DNA from: Polynucleobacter sp. AP-Nino-20-G2
Lineage (GTDB): Bacteria > Pseudomonadota > Gammaproteobacteria > Burkholderiales > Burkholderiaceae
DNA: 64,000 bases
Assembly: GCF_018688235.1 (NCBI RefSeq)
Contig: NZ_CP061313.1
Location: 975,130-1,039,129, forward strand
Direction: 5' to 3'
Within the stretch, counting starts at the first letter, position 1, and the number at the start of each line of letters is the position of its first letter. The translations under genes and the position numbers were made by a program. Below are positions 35,855 to 44,278 of the stretch, one piece after another. The notes beneath the pieces were generated by a model. The model was not told the DNA's origin, ran no database searches, and saw only the letters and a list, made by a program, of their open reading frames with translations.

Positions 35855-36047
35855 ATTGAATTGATTCAGTCGTATTGTTGGGGCTAAGTGTAGAGAGGCT
35901 TGTCTTTTTTTCAGAGCTTCAATTGATTAATGTTTCTAGGATACCTGAGTTAGTAGTCATATTCGCAACGTAAGTCTCTAACTTTTAAACAAAGTGTATT
36001 GTCAGCTCATGATAGATACATGCAAGTCGATCATGGGACGGTAAGTG

Positions 36048-36881
36048 TTAGTTTCTGGTTTTCCCCATAGTGACCTTAGGCTTAAGGGCCGCCGCATACA
36101 ATGGCTCTACTGCTGGCATAAGGGCATTAAGTTGTTCGATTCTGGTTTCTCCAGAGGGGTGTGTGGACAGAAATTCTGGGGAACTCTTATCCTTTGTTGC
36201 TGTAATCATCTTCTGCCAGACGCTGATAGCCCCTTGGGGGTTATAGCCAGCTCTTGCTGCGAGTTCCATACCAATTGCATCCGCCTCGGATTCATTCTCT
36301 CTTGAGTTTGGTAAAACAATTGCGTATTGCGCTACCTGGTTAGCGGCGCTGACAGCAGAGCCATATGGACCAGCTACCGCCATAGCAATGCTCACCAGTA
36401 TATTTTGCGCAGCCGCTTGCGAGACTCGCTCCCTGCCATGCTCTCTTAATGCATGAGCAATTTCATGCCCCATGATTGCCGCAATCTCATCATCATTGAG
36501 ATTAAGCTGCTCAATTATTCCCGTATAAAAAGTAATCTTTCCGCCTGGTGCGCAGGTGGCATTTAATGTTGGCGCTTCAATTAGTGTCAGACGCCAATCC
36601 CATTGCTTCGTATCGTCGCGAAATGCTTCAGTTTGTGGAATCAGTCTATTTGCCACAACCTTCAGGCGATCATAGGTGGAGCCCGAAGTGACTAATATGT
36701 TTTTCTCTTTTGCTTTTTGATTTTGCTCGTTATAACTTGTCGCTGAAAGGCGATTGACTTCATCGGCAGAAGCCATCATAAATTGAGATCGATTGATGCC
36801 GACTGTTCCGGGGCGGGTAGTATTGGCGCATGCCGAGAGCAGGGCAGTCGCCGCAAGGATCCAATAGATGCGGATATCCAA
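36048..36881 (-). CDS. M48 family zinc metalloprotease lipoprotein
   Basis: The 277 residues begin with a lipoprotein signal; the lipobox is LLSAC with Cys18. The HExxH zinc motif is HEIAH (139-143) and the third ligand region is ENESEAD. A C-terminal helical region follows. Family members (LoiP/BepA-like) act on envelope proteins in the periplasm, anchored to a membrane. The upstream gene on the same strand is the duplicated-domain periplasmic protein, 30 nt away. Confidence 0.9.
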   Translation of the reverse strand: MDIRIYWILAATALLSACANTTRPGTVGINRSQFMMASADEVNRLSATSYNEQNQKAKEKNILVTSGSTYDRLKVVANRLIPQTEAFRDDTKQWDWRLTLIEAPTLNATCAPGGKITFYTGIIEQLNLNDDEIAAIMGHEIAHALREHGRERVSQAAAQNILVSIAMAVAGPYGSAVSAANQVAQYAIVLPNSRENESEADAIGMELAARAGYNPQGAISVWQKMITATKDKSSPEFLSTHPSGETRIEQLNALMPAVEPLYAAALKPKVTMGKTRN

Positions 36882-36911
36882 CTGAATCCTTGCCTTGACT
36901 GTTTTATAGTT

Positions 36912-37514
36912 TTATTGCTTTTTCTTTGGCGCGCTAATGGATGCGGCCATCGCATCATAGTAGACAACCTTGACTTGCTCACCAATATTTACATCAGCCA
37001 ATAGCTGTGGATTTTTAACGGTTACCACGGTAACTTTGCCGCTTGGTCCTTTAACTGATACTAACTTTTTAGCGCGTTCCACATCTACGATGTCCGCAAT
37101 AATGGTTGTTGTGTTGGAAATCGTGCGAGAAGGTTTTTCGCCGTTTTTGGATGCGGTCTCAGAAGATGTTTCTACCTTGCTACGAATGCCGTCACTCTTG
37201 GTTTTAATGAGCTCGATAGCTACAGCTAGCTCATAAGTAACATTTAAACGATCGCCTTTTTTAATCTGGTCGAAATTTTTAATCTCAGGACCTGCTACAA
37301 ATTTTGATTCGCCTTCATTATTGTTGAAATAGATAGTGCGAGTTTTTTTGTCAATTTTGCTAACGACACCTTCATACAGTTCGAATACATTGTCAGTTAC
37401 GGCCGCATCGACAACAATCGGCTTAGTGTTATTGACAGATTGCGCCAGCGCAAAAAAAGGGCTTGCCAAAAGTGCTGTGGTCACCAATGAGATTGGAGCG
37501 AACTTAATTTTCAT
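36912..37514 (-). CDS. Periplasmic protein with two similar beta-rich halves, unknown function
   Basis: The 200 residues have a signal peptide (cleavage near ALAQS, residue 25). Two segments look like an internal duplication. Residues about 50-101 contain KIDKKTRTI, then IKNFDQIKKGDRLNVTYELAVAI. Residues about 140-193 contain DVERAKKLVSV, then VKNPQLLADVNIGEQVKVVYYDAMAASI. Both share the pattern KN, hydrophobic, G(D/E)x(L/V)xVxYxxAxA. A Ser/Lys linker joins them and the tail is basic (KKKQ). The function is not known; it may be co-transcribed with the downstream M48 protease. Confidence 0.65.
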   Translation of the reverse strand: MKIKFAPISLVTTALLASPFFALAQSVNNTKPIVVDAAVTDNVFELYEGVVSKIDKKTRTIYFNNNEGESKFVAGPEIKNFDQIKKGDRLNVTYELAVAIELIKTKSDGIRSKVETSSETASKNGEKPSRTISNTTTIIADIVDVERAKKLVSVKGPSGKVTVVTVKNPQLLADVNIGEQVKVVYYDAMAASISAPKKKQ

Positions 37515-37669
37515 AACTTTCCTTATTTTTTAAGTATTTCTCGTGTGATATTAGCGTATTTTTGGCGATATTTTGATATTAAGCCGCACCCGGTCGCCTT
37601 CAAGGAAATTTAATGTCTTCTTTGATAAGATCAGATTCTTAACCCCATTCATGCAACAAAAGGATTCAT

Positions 37670-38452
37670 ATGCCCCGTTTTGCCGCCAACCTCACAATGC
37701 TGTTTACCGAGCAACCATTTTTGGAGCGCTTTGCACTAGCCAGGATTGGCGGATTTAAGGCGGTCGAATTTCTTTTTCCTTACGCCTTTGATGTTAACGA
37801 TATCAAATCAGCTTTGGATAACAATGCACTGAAGTTGGTTTTGCACAATTTGCCTGCTGGTGACTGGGATTCAGGGGAGCGAGGGATAGCCTGCTTACCT
37901 GATCGTATTGAAGAGTTTCGTGCTGGCGTAGCCAAGGCTATTGAATATGCTACAACGCTAGGGGTTCCTCAGTTAAATTGCCTGGCTGGTAAGGTGCCGG
38001 AAGGGGTTGATCGAAAAGTTTTACATGAAACTTTTGTGAGCAATCTTCGCTTCGCCGCATTAGAGCTTCAAAAAGTGGGCCTCAAACTCCTCATTGAGCC
38101 GATTAATACCTTTGACATTCCCGGCTTCTTCTTATCTAAAACCGAACAAGGTATAGAAATCCTGAATGAGGTTGGTGCGGAGAATGCTTTCTTGCAATAC
38201 GACATCTATCATGCTCAGCGTATGGAAGGTGAGCTGTCCAATACGATTCAAAAACACTTCAATCGCATTGCGCATATTCAGTTGGCCGATAACCCCGGCC
38301 GCAATGAGCCCGGCACTGGTGAAATTAATTATGAATACCTCTTTGATTTATTTGATAGGCTGGGCTATGCAGGCTATGTAGGCTGCGAATATAAGCCTTT
38401 GAAATCTACTGAGGCTGGCCTTGCTTGGATGGGCAAATACGAACAGCTATAA
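37670..38452 (+). CDS. hyi: Hydroxypyruvate isomerase
   Basis: Interconverts hydroxypyruvate and tartronate semialdehyde in glyoxylate metabolism. It has 260 residues with a xylose-isomerase-like TIM barrel. Visible landmarks are RFAANLTMLFTE at the start, LIEPINTFDIPGFFL in the middle, QYDIYHAQRMEG, and HIQLADNPGRNEPGTGEINY near the metal site. The AAAAGGA RBS is good. glxR follows after 52 nt, forming the usual hyi-glxR pair; glyoxylate carboligase (gcl) is not in the window. Confidence 0.93.
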   Translation: MPRFAANLTMLFTEQPFLERFALARIGGFKAVEFLFPYAFDVNDIKSALDNNALKLVLHNLPAGDWDSGERGIACLPDRIEEFRAGVAKAIEYATTLGVPQLNCLAGKVPEGVDRKVLHETFVSNLRFAALELQKVGLKLLIEPINTFDIPGFFLSKTEQGIEILNEVGAENAFLQYDIYHAQRMEGELSNTIQKHFNRIAHIQLADNPGRNEPGTGEINYEYLFDLFDRLGYAGYVGCEYKPLKSTEAGLAWMGKYEQL

Positions 38453-38504
38453 GAATCGGTAATGATTAAGTTAAAAAATACAAAGATAAAAGAAGGGTAA
38501 ATTC

Positions 38505-39401
38505 ATGAGTAAATTAAAGTTAGGCTTTGTAGGATTGGGCATCATGGGTGCACCAATGGCAGGCCATTTGATAGCTGCCGGCCATGAGGTATTTATTAAT
38601 ACTCGCAGCAAAGTTCCAGAAGAGCTCGCTAGTACTGCCGCTATTATTTGCAGCTCTCCTGCGGAAGTGGTCCAGAAGGCGGACATTATTATCACCATGG
38701 TGCCGGATACTCCTGATGTGGAGAAGGTGCTGTTTGGAGCAAATGGTATTGCTTCAACCCTCACTAAGGGTAAGGTGGTAATTGATATGAGCTCAATCTC
38801 TCCTATCGCCACAAAAGATTTTGCAAAGAAAATTAATGCGCTTGGTTGCGAATATCTTGATGCGCCTGTTTCTGGTGGTCAATTAGGCGCAAAGGGTGCA
38901 ACCTTAACGATTATGGTGGGCGGAAGTGATGAGGCTTTTGCGAGAGTTAAGCCTGTGTTCGAATTAATGGGTAAGAACATTACCCTGGTAGGTGGAAATG
39001 GGGCTGGTCAAATTACCAAAGTGGCCAACCAAATTATCGTTGCCCTCAATATTGAAGCGGTTGCAGAAGCATTGGTCTTTGCGGCAAAAGCAGGCGCAGA
39101 CCCCTCGAAAGTTCGCGAAGCATTAATGGGCGGCTTTGCAAGCTCAAAGATTCTTGAGGTTCATGGTGAGCGCATGATCAAAAGAACATTTGATCCCGGA
39201 TTCAGAATTGAGCTTCATCAGAAGGATTTGAATTTAGCGTTGAGTAGCGCTAGAGCGTTAGGGGTTTCATTACCGAACACAGCCACTGCGCAAGAATTAT
39301 TTAATTCCTGTTCAGCTCACGATGGTAAATCTTGGGATCACTCTGCTATGGTTAAAGCGCTAGAAAAGATGGCAGATTTTGAAATTGGCCAAAAAAGTTA
39401 A
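38505..39401 (+). CDS. glxR: Tartronate semialdehyde reductase (2-hydroxy-3-oxopropionate reductase)
   Basis: Reduces tartronate semialdehyde to D-glycerate with NAD(P)H. The 298 residues belong to the 3-hydroxyisobutyrate dehydrogenase family. The nucleotide loop is GLGIMGAPMAGHL, the substrate motif is DAPVSGGQLGAKGATLTIMVGG, and the catalytic Lys is in GAGQITKVANQI. It pairs with hyi upstream. 3-Hydroxyisobutyrate dehydrogenase is the alternative assignment, but the neighbourhood favours GlxR. Confidence 0.9.
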   Translation: MSKLKLGFVGLGIMGAPMAGHLIAAGHEVFINTRSKVPEELASTAAIICSSPAEVVQKADIIITMVPDTPDVEKVLFGANGIASTLTKGKVVIDMSSISPIATKDFAKKINALGCEYLDAPVSGGQLGAKGATLTIMVGGSDEAFARVKPVFELMGKNITLVGGNGAGQITKVANQIIVALNIEAVAEALVFAAKAGADPSKVREALMGGFASSKILEVHGERMIKRTFDPGFRIELHQKDLNLALSSARALGVSLPNTATAQELFNSCSAHDGKSWDHSAMVKALEKMADFEIGQKS

Positions 39402-39410
39402 CAGGCGTTT

Positions 39411-39998
39411 ATGACAAAAACCTTATTAGTCTATCTCCACGGCTTTCGCTCTTCGCCAAATTCCTCTAAAGCAATGCTGACGAGGGAAGCGGTGAGGGCG
39501 CTTTCATCCGCTGAAAATGCATATGAATGGTATTGCCTTCAATTGCTCGCCTCCCCTAAAGAGAGCATGGATATGGTTACCGCTTACATAGACCAAGCAC
39601 ATGCCGATCGCATTGTCGTTATTGGATCTTCTTTGGGCGGCTTTTACACCAATTACCTTGCTGAAAAATATCAATGCAAAGGCGTTGTACTTAACCCTGC
39701 AGTTTTTGCTGCTAGGGAGTTGGAGCCGCATGTGGGCTTAATGACCGCATATGACAGTGATGAGCCGTTTGATTTTAAGTCTGAATATATTGATGAGTTG
39801 AGGGCCCTGCAGGTAAATTGCATCACATCTCCTGAGCGCTATTTTTTAATTGCAGCCAAAGGCGATGAGTTACTTGATTGGAAAGAGATGGTTGCCTTTT
39901 ATGCGGGAGCAAAGCAACTTGTTCTAGAGGGAAGTGACCACGGTATTGCTGATTACGCCAAATACCTACCTTTCGTTATAGACTTTATCAAGCCATAA
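39411..39998 (+). CDS. YqiA-type alpha/beta hydrolase (UPF0227 esterase)
   Basis: The 195 residues form a small alpha/beta hydrolase. It opens with LVYLHGFRSSPNSSKA; the nucleophile elbow is GSSLGG; the acid is probably Asp in KGDELLDW; and the base is His in GSDHGIADY. These match YqiA, an esterase preferring short acyl chains. It begins 9 nt after glxR and ends 5 nt before the DUF3108 gene, so the four genes probably form one operon. The natural substrate is unknown. Confidence 0.87.
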   Translation: MTKTLLVYLHGFRSSPNSSKAMLTREAVRALSSAENAYEWYCLQLLASPKESMDMVTAYIDQAHADRIVVIGSSLGGFYTNYLAEKYQCKGVVLNPAVFAARELEPHVGLMTAYDSDEPFDFKSEYIDELRALQVNCITSPERYFLIAAKGDELLDWKEMVAFYAGAKQLVLEGSDHGIADYAKYLPFVIDFIKP

Positions 39999-40003
39999 TT
40001 TTT

Positions 40004-41011
40004 TTGAGATATCAACCGATAAAGCAGTTCGATGTGATTCGCAGAAACTCATTGTGGATAGTTATTTCTGCAATCTTCCTCTCCATTGCTGGGCATCTTA
40101 TTTTGTTCTTTGGTATTCCTTTTATTTCATTTAGGACTCCACCACCAGTTCCAGAAGATTTGATTATCAAAACTGATATTCGGGTTGAACCCCCCCAAAA
40201 GATTCAACTATCAGCCAAGCCAAAAAAGAAATTACCGCCAAAGACATCGAGCACCAACGCAGCCAAGACCATCAATCAACCAATGGAGGCGGAGCAGGGT
40301 GGAGCGCTCGGCAATCAATCTGGTCAAGCATTTATATTGCCAGAGTCGAGCACTTTGTATTACGACGCATTTGTTGATGGTCAGCTTTATCAAACAGGTC
40401 AATTGGATTGGGTGACCGATGGAAGAAACTATCGTCTTTATGTCAATATTCCTTATGCGCTAGTTGGCCCATTTGTATTTGAGTCTCGCGGCTCTGTGGA
40501 CGCCTATGGACTTGCCCCATCAATTTACTGGACTCAACGTGGTACTAAGCCCCCTCGATATTCCCGTTTTGATCGAGATCCAAAAGGGGCGGGGAAGATG
40601 TTCTTTTCTGAGAAGCCGGAATTTACTCCGGATTTACTTCCCGGAACTCAAGATCGCTTTAGTCTGATGTTTCAATTTGCCTCTCTTTTGAACGGTAGCA
40701 ATCAGATCGATGAAGCCGGCTCAATCAAAGCGCTACCAGTCGTTGACTACAACACCTTGGAGATGTGGCAATTTAAGAGCTACGGTGAATTGGAGTCTGA
40801 GGACATACCAAGCCTAGGAAAGACGGTAAATCGTCATTACGCCCTCATGCAGCGTGAAAATGATCCCTACAAGCGACAGGTCGACATTTGGCTTGCTAGA
40901 GACCTAGATTGGCTTCCAGGGCGCATTAGATCACGCGAGTCAAATGGTAGGGTCGTAGAGCTGATATTCAGGCAAAAAGCACCGATTGATAAGGCCAGAC
41001 TACTAAATTAA
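40004..41011 (+). CDS. DUF3108 domain protein with a TonB-like N-terminal region
   Basis: The 335 residues start at TTG (40004) 5 nt after yqiA; a GTG at 40034 is the alternative and no ATG is available before the transmembrane helix. The order is a transmembrane helix (about residues 17-38), a Pro/Lys-rich segment (PPQKIQLSAKPKKKLPPK, about 62-84), and then a DUF3108-like beta domain beginning near YYDAFVDGQLYQTGQLDW. The architecture suggests a periplasm-spanning envelope protein. The function is unknown. Its stop overlaps the convergent channel gene by 4 nt (TTAA). Confidence 0.75.
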   Translation: MRYQPIKQFDVIRRNSLWIVISAIFLSIAGHLILFFGIPFISFRTPPPVPEDLIIKTDIRVEPPQKIQLSAKPKKKLPPKTSSTNAAKTINQPMEAEQGGALGNQSGQAFILPESSTLYYDAFVDGQLYQTGQLDWVTDGRNYRLYVNIPYALVGPFVFESRGSVDAYGLAPSIYWTQRGTKPPRYSRFDRDPKGAGKMFFSEKPEFTPDLLPGTQDRFSLMFQFASLLNGSNQIDEAGSIKALPVVDYNTLEMWQFKSYGELESEDIPSLGKTVNRHYALMQRENDPYKRQVDIWLARDLDWLPGRIRSRESNGRVVELIFRQKAPIDKARLLN

Positions 41012-41547
41012 ATGTCGGAACCCGATTTTGGATTTGGGTTGGATCGATTGAGTAAGGCGCCCATCATTGAATACAGGGCCGCTCCAGACATTGATACAGC
41101 GAAGATGCCAGAGAAGGAGATGATGATTGGAAGGATTCTCCAGCGCTCAGAAAGCGTGTAATCCCCATAACCAACCGTTGTGTACATTTCACCAGCAAAG
41201 TAAAAGGTCTGTGGATTTGTGGGAAAAACCTGCAATGCCACACAAATATAAGACCAGGCAACAATTTCAATTAAGTGGCTGGCAATAATCAGCAAGATCG
41301 CTATGAAATAGGATAGAAAATTAGCCCCATAAACTCGTCTATTTTCTAGCTTTCTGTCTAGCCAGTGAAATGCGCCTGCAATCATTAGTACCGCAACGCC
41401 ATGAAGTGTCAGCATCAGGCACGCCAGTACAAGCACAAACCAAATTTCACTGTTTCCCATGTCCGTATTGATCTCAGTGAATAAGACGCTGAAACTGGGT
41501 AAGTTGTGAAACCCGGGTAGACCGGTAAAGTGATCAAGAATATACAT
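41008..41547 (-). CDS. Two-transmembrane potassium channel-like protein
   Basis: The 179 residues carry a clear potassium selectivity filter TVGYGD at 124-129, preceded by a pore helix (NPQTFYFAGEMYTT) and flanked by membrane helices around residues 35-60, 76-108 and 139-165. It matches the ion-channel pore domain (PF07885 type). There is no RCK/TrkA_N regulatory domain. An ATG at 41460 is an alternative start, but an AGGGA-type RBS precedes the ATG at 41547. It is likely an inner-membrane potassium conductance. Confidence 0.8.
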   Translation of the reverse strand: MYILDHFTGLPGFHNLPSFSVLFTEINTDMGNSEIWFVLVLACLMLTLHGVAVLMIAGAFHWLDRKLENRRVYGANFLSYFIAILLIIASHLIEIVAWSYICVALQVFPTNPQTFYFAGEMYTTVGYGDYTLSERWRILPIIISFSGIFAVSMSGAALYSMMGALLNRSNPNPKSGSDI

Positions 41548-41596
41548 TTGCTATCCCTGCGGGGTATTGCTTACTAAGTGACATTTCTTGTTTGAC

Positions 41597-41611
41597 ATAA
41601 TAATTATTATA
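41597..41611 (-). promoter_or_regulatory. Putative promoter of the channel gene inside a 14-bp palindrome
   Basis: On the minus strand a perfect TATAAT (41611 to 41606) lies 58 nt before the channel start codon. It overlaps the palindrome ATAATAATTATTAT (41597-41610). No strong -35 box is visible. Confidence 0.4.
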
Positions 41612-41631
41612 CGCAAATTGCGAATATGTTC

Positions 41632-42333
41632 TTATGAGCCAAACTTCTTTGGGCCGCCTGGATATGGCTGTTTATATAGCTTCTGCCATCTAGCCAGTAA
41701 ACCGTCACGAATATCGGATTTACTAAAAAGCTCCGCCACATCAATTGCAGAGTAACCTTCATGATTACGCATTCGCAAATCCGCGCCATTGTCTAAAAGA
41801 TATTTAATGAGGAGTTCATTGCCAGAACTGACGGCCATCATTAAAGGTGTTGTGTCACTTGGGCTCAAAGCATTTACCATGGCGCCATTAGCAATCAAAA
41901 ATTTGGCTACATCAAGCTTTCCTGTCGTACATGCGTAATGTAACGGTGCCCAGCCTGTTTTATTAACGTCAGCCTTCTTGGTGAGCACTAAAGTCTCGAC
42001 TAATGGCAATTCACCTTCAATAGAGGCCATCATCAGAGGGGTTTCGCCACTTTTATTGCTTAAATTGACGTTAGTAGCCTTATCCGCAAGCAAAAGATCG
42101 ACAACCTTAAACGACTTATCCCTAATGGCAATAATCATCATCGGATTGCCGTTTGGATCCAGCGTATTCGGGCTAACCCCCGCTGAAATTAGAGACTTCA
42201 CTTCGGAAGCATCATCGAACTTTGCCGCCTTCGTGAAGTCAGCAATTTGATCGGCAGTTTGAGCCAGGACCAAGCTGGAAATGAAGATACATACAGCGTT
42301 AGCCGCGAAAATAAATTTGAAAGAATTTCTCAT
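41632..42333 (-). CDS. Exported ankyrin-repeat protein
   Basis: The 233 residues have an N-terminal signal peptide (about 24 residues, ending LVLAQ). Four to five ankyrin repeats cover residues 30-200, with consensus pieces such as GETPLMMASIEGELPLVETLV, GWAPLHYACTTGKLDVAKFLI and TTPLMMAVSSGNELLIKYLLDNGAD. The tail is Pro/Gly/Lys rich. Periplasmic ankyrin proteins often partner with redox enzymes, but no partner is adjacent here. The start overlaps the end of the upstream tatD gene by 4 nt. Confidence 0.85.
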   Translation of the reverse strand: MRNSFKFIFAANAVCIFISSLVLAQTADQIADFTKAAKFDDASEVKSLISAGVSPNTLDPNGNPMMIIAIRDKSFKVVDLLLADKATNVNLSNKSGETPLMMASIEGELPLVETLVLTKKADVNKTGWAPLHYACTTGKLDVAKFLIANGAMVNALSPSDTTPLMMAVSSGNELLIKYLLDNGADLRMRNHEGYSAIDVAELFSKSDIRDGLLARWQKLYKQPYPGGPKKFGS

Positions 42334-43118
42334 GAAATCGCTCTATCTATATGAAAACATTTAAAAAAATTATTAGAAGTTTGTGCGGCAAGCCGTTCAA
42401 CCGAAACTTCTTTAAGGTCGGCGATAAATTCACCGACTTTAGATACCCAGGCAGGCTCATTAGTCTTGCCTCGATATGGAATTGGCGCCAAATATGGGGA
42501 ATCTGTCTCGATCAGCATACGCTCCAAGGGAACCGCTTTGCAGGTGGCCTGCAGGTCCTTAGCGCTCTTAAAAGTCACAATTCCAGAAAATGAGATGAAG
42601 AAGCCCATATCAATGGCCGCTTTTGCTACTTCAGCACTCTCTGTAAAGCAATGCATTACCCCGCCAATTTGATTTGCGCCCTCCTCTTTGAGGATCCTCA
42701 GGGTATCTTCAGATGAAGATCTGGTGTGAATGATTAATGGTTTCTTAGAGGCGATAGATGCTCGAATATGCACTCGAAAGCGCTCTCTTTGCCACTCCAT
42801 AGATTCATAAGATCTATCACCCATTCGGTAGTAATCTAAACCCGTCTCGCCAATTGCGATGATCTTGGGATGCTTAGCCTGTTCAACGAGAAATTCAAAG
42901 CTAGGCTCAGGAGTATCTTCATAGTCTGGGTGAACCCCGACAGATGCATATAAATGAGGATGATCTTCTGCCAATTGAAGAACCTTGGGGAAATCTGGAA
43001 TATCCACTGAAACACAAAGCGCATGACTTACTTTAGCGGCGGCCATATTGGCCAAAACCTCAGGGAGTCGAGTTTGGAATTCAGGGAAATCGAGGTGGCA
43101 ATGCGAGTCTATAAACAT
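42330..43118 (-). CDS. TatD family metal-dependent DNase/hydrolase
   Basis: The 262 residues match the YcfH/TatD family. The metal-binding pair is SHCHLDF (residues 4-10). IGETGLDYYR carries the next ligand, IIHTRSS and HCFTESAE follow, and IETDSPYLAP is the C-terminal signature. The order mltG-tmk-holB-tatD-type gene is the conserved yceG-tmk-holB-ycfH operon, which supports the YcfH assignment. It is a cytoplasmic 3'-5' DNase-type enzyme by family. Confidence 0.93.
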   Translation of the reverse strand: MFIDSHCHLDFPEFQTRLPEVLANMAAAKVSHALCVSVDIPDFPKVLQLAEDHPHLYASVGVHPDYEDTPEPSFEFLVEQAKHPKIIAIGETGLDYYRMGDRSYESMEWQRERFRVHIRASIASKKPLIIHTRSSSEDTLRILKEEGANQIGGVMHCFTESAEVAKAAIDMGFFISFSGIVTFKSAKDLQATCKAVPLERMLIETDSPYLAPIPYRGKTNEPAWVSKVGEFIADLKEVSVERLAAQTSNNFFKCFHIDRAIS

Positions 43119-43129
43119 GACTCGCTATT

Positions 43130-44278
43130 TTAGTCTTCAAATACCTGTTGATATTGAGAAAGCAAGGCTTCCAATTGAATGCGATTGGCCAGGGGGTGGT
43201 TTTCATGTCTGCGCGCCTGAATCAAGGATTTCCAGAAACGCAGTAATTTTGGTAGGCGAGCCTGTTGCGCAAGCGCTTTGATGCTAGCTTCATGTTTAGG
43301 GTAATAACGAGGTGCGCCCATTTGAGCCGCGCTTTGGAGATCTGACGCCCAGCGCTGCATGGTCGCCAGTAGCATGGAATATCGGGCCTTTTGGGTCTTC
43401 TCCGCTGCATCAAGCCAATTAATACGAGAACCCTGTGACATGGCTTGCAGTAAATAGCGCGATGCCTGGATGGCAATTGTCAGCTCATCTTTATCATCTT
43501 TATTGTGACGGGCAATTAGCGAGTCTAAAACTGCATAAGGCGCCCCACCCTGCTCATCGTAAATTGATTCAACATCAGCGGCAGAGATCTTGAGGTCTGT
43601 CATGCCACTCAGCCGCTGCCTTAGCCAGAGTAAGCCTGCAGTACGATCTGGCCGCGGGGCTGCAAGAAGCCTGCATCGCGAGCGAATAGTTGGTAGAACC
43701 CGATCCAATCTATCTGCCAGCAAAATAAAAATGGTATTCGCTGGTGGCTCCTCAAGCGATTTAAGAAGTGTATTTGCAGAATCTGAGCGCAACATCTCTA
43801 GAGGGTAGATCAAAATGACGCGATTTCCGCCGCGATGAGAACCAACGGACAAGCCCTCAATAGCACTACGAGTCTCTTCAATAGAAATGTTTTTCTTCTC
43901 TTTTTTTTCGGCAGCTTCGCCATCTCCATCGACTTGCGTTGCTTTCGATTTCTTGGGTAAATCTACATCAACATCAAAGTCACCATGAGGCAAATACTTT
44001 CGATGCGTTTCCGGTACGAGCGTAATAAAGTCCGGATGGTTTCCAGAATTAAACCAACGACAGCCATCACATTGGTTGCAGGGTTTGGCCGAGGAGATTG
44101 GGCTCTCACATAAAAGCGCTTTAGCAAGCTCAATGGAGAATTTAAGCTTACCTATCCCAGATTGGCCATGAATCAATACTGAACTTGGAAATGCGGAAAG
44201 ATCCATTGCATCCCAAAGGGGCTGGAGCCATGGCGCCAACTGCTTAGCCACCCGATTTTGATCTACTAAACTATTCAT
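43130..44278 (-). CDS. holB: DNA polymerase III subunit delta prime
   Basis: Part of the clamp loader. From the ATG at 44278 (MNSLVDQ) it has 382 residues, longer than the usual 330-345. The P-loop-like site is GQSGIGKLKF near residues 38-47. Zinc ligands are Cys57, Cys67, Cys70 and Cys73. The SRC motif is in TIRSRCRLL. The extra length is mostly a Lys/Asp/Glu-rich insertion at about residues 99-129. An upstream in-frame ATG at 44344 lies inside tmk and is not favoured. Its start overlaps the tmk stop by 8 nt. Confidence 0.92.
   Translation of the reverse strand: MNSLVDQNRVAKQLAPWLQPLWDAMDLSAFPSSVLIHGQSGIGKLKFSIELAKALLCESPISSAKPCNQCDGCRWFNSGNHPDFITLVPETHRKYLPHGDFDVDVDLPKKSKATQVDGDGEAAEKKEKKNISIEETRSAIEGLSVGSHRGGNRVILIYPLEMLRSDSANTLLKSLEEPPANTIFILLADRLDRVLPTIRSRCRLLAAPRPDRTAGLLWLRQRLSGMTDLKISAADVESIYDEQGGAPYAVLDSLIARHNKDDKDELTIAIQASRYLLQAMSQGSRINWLDAAEKTQKARYSMLLATMQRWASDLQSAAQMGAPRYYPKHEASIKALAQQARLPKLLRFWKSLIQARRHENHPLANRIQLEALLSQYQQVFED

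Noticed and set aside
35855..36047. 193-nt gap between the MipA-like and M48 genes
   Set aside because: I looked for a small RNA or short gene and saw no convincing start, hairpin or conserved RNA motif.
31551..37514. Genomic island inserted at tRNA-Asp
   Set aside because: No integrase, no repeat of the tRNA 3' end downstream and no clear change in composition were seen. The block is accessory in content but not shown to be mobile.
37547..37580. Three GATATT direct repeats upstream of hyi
   Set aside because: Spacing is irregular (20 and 8 nt) in AT-rich DNA; chance is a sufficient explanation.
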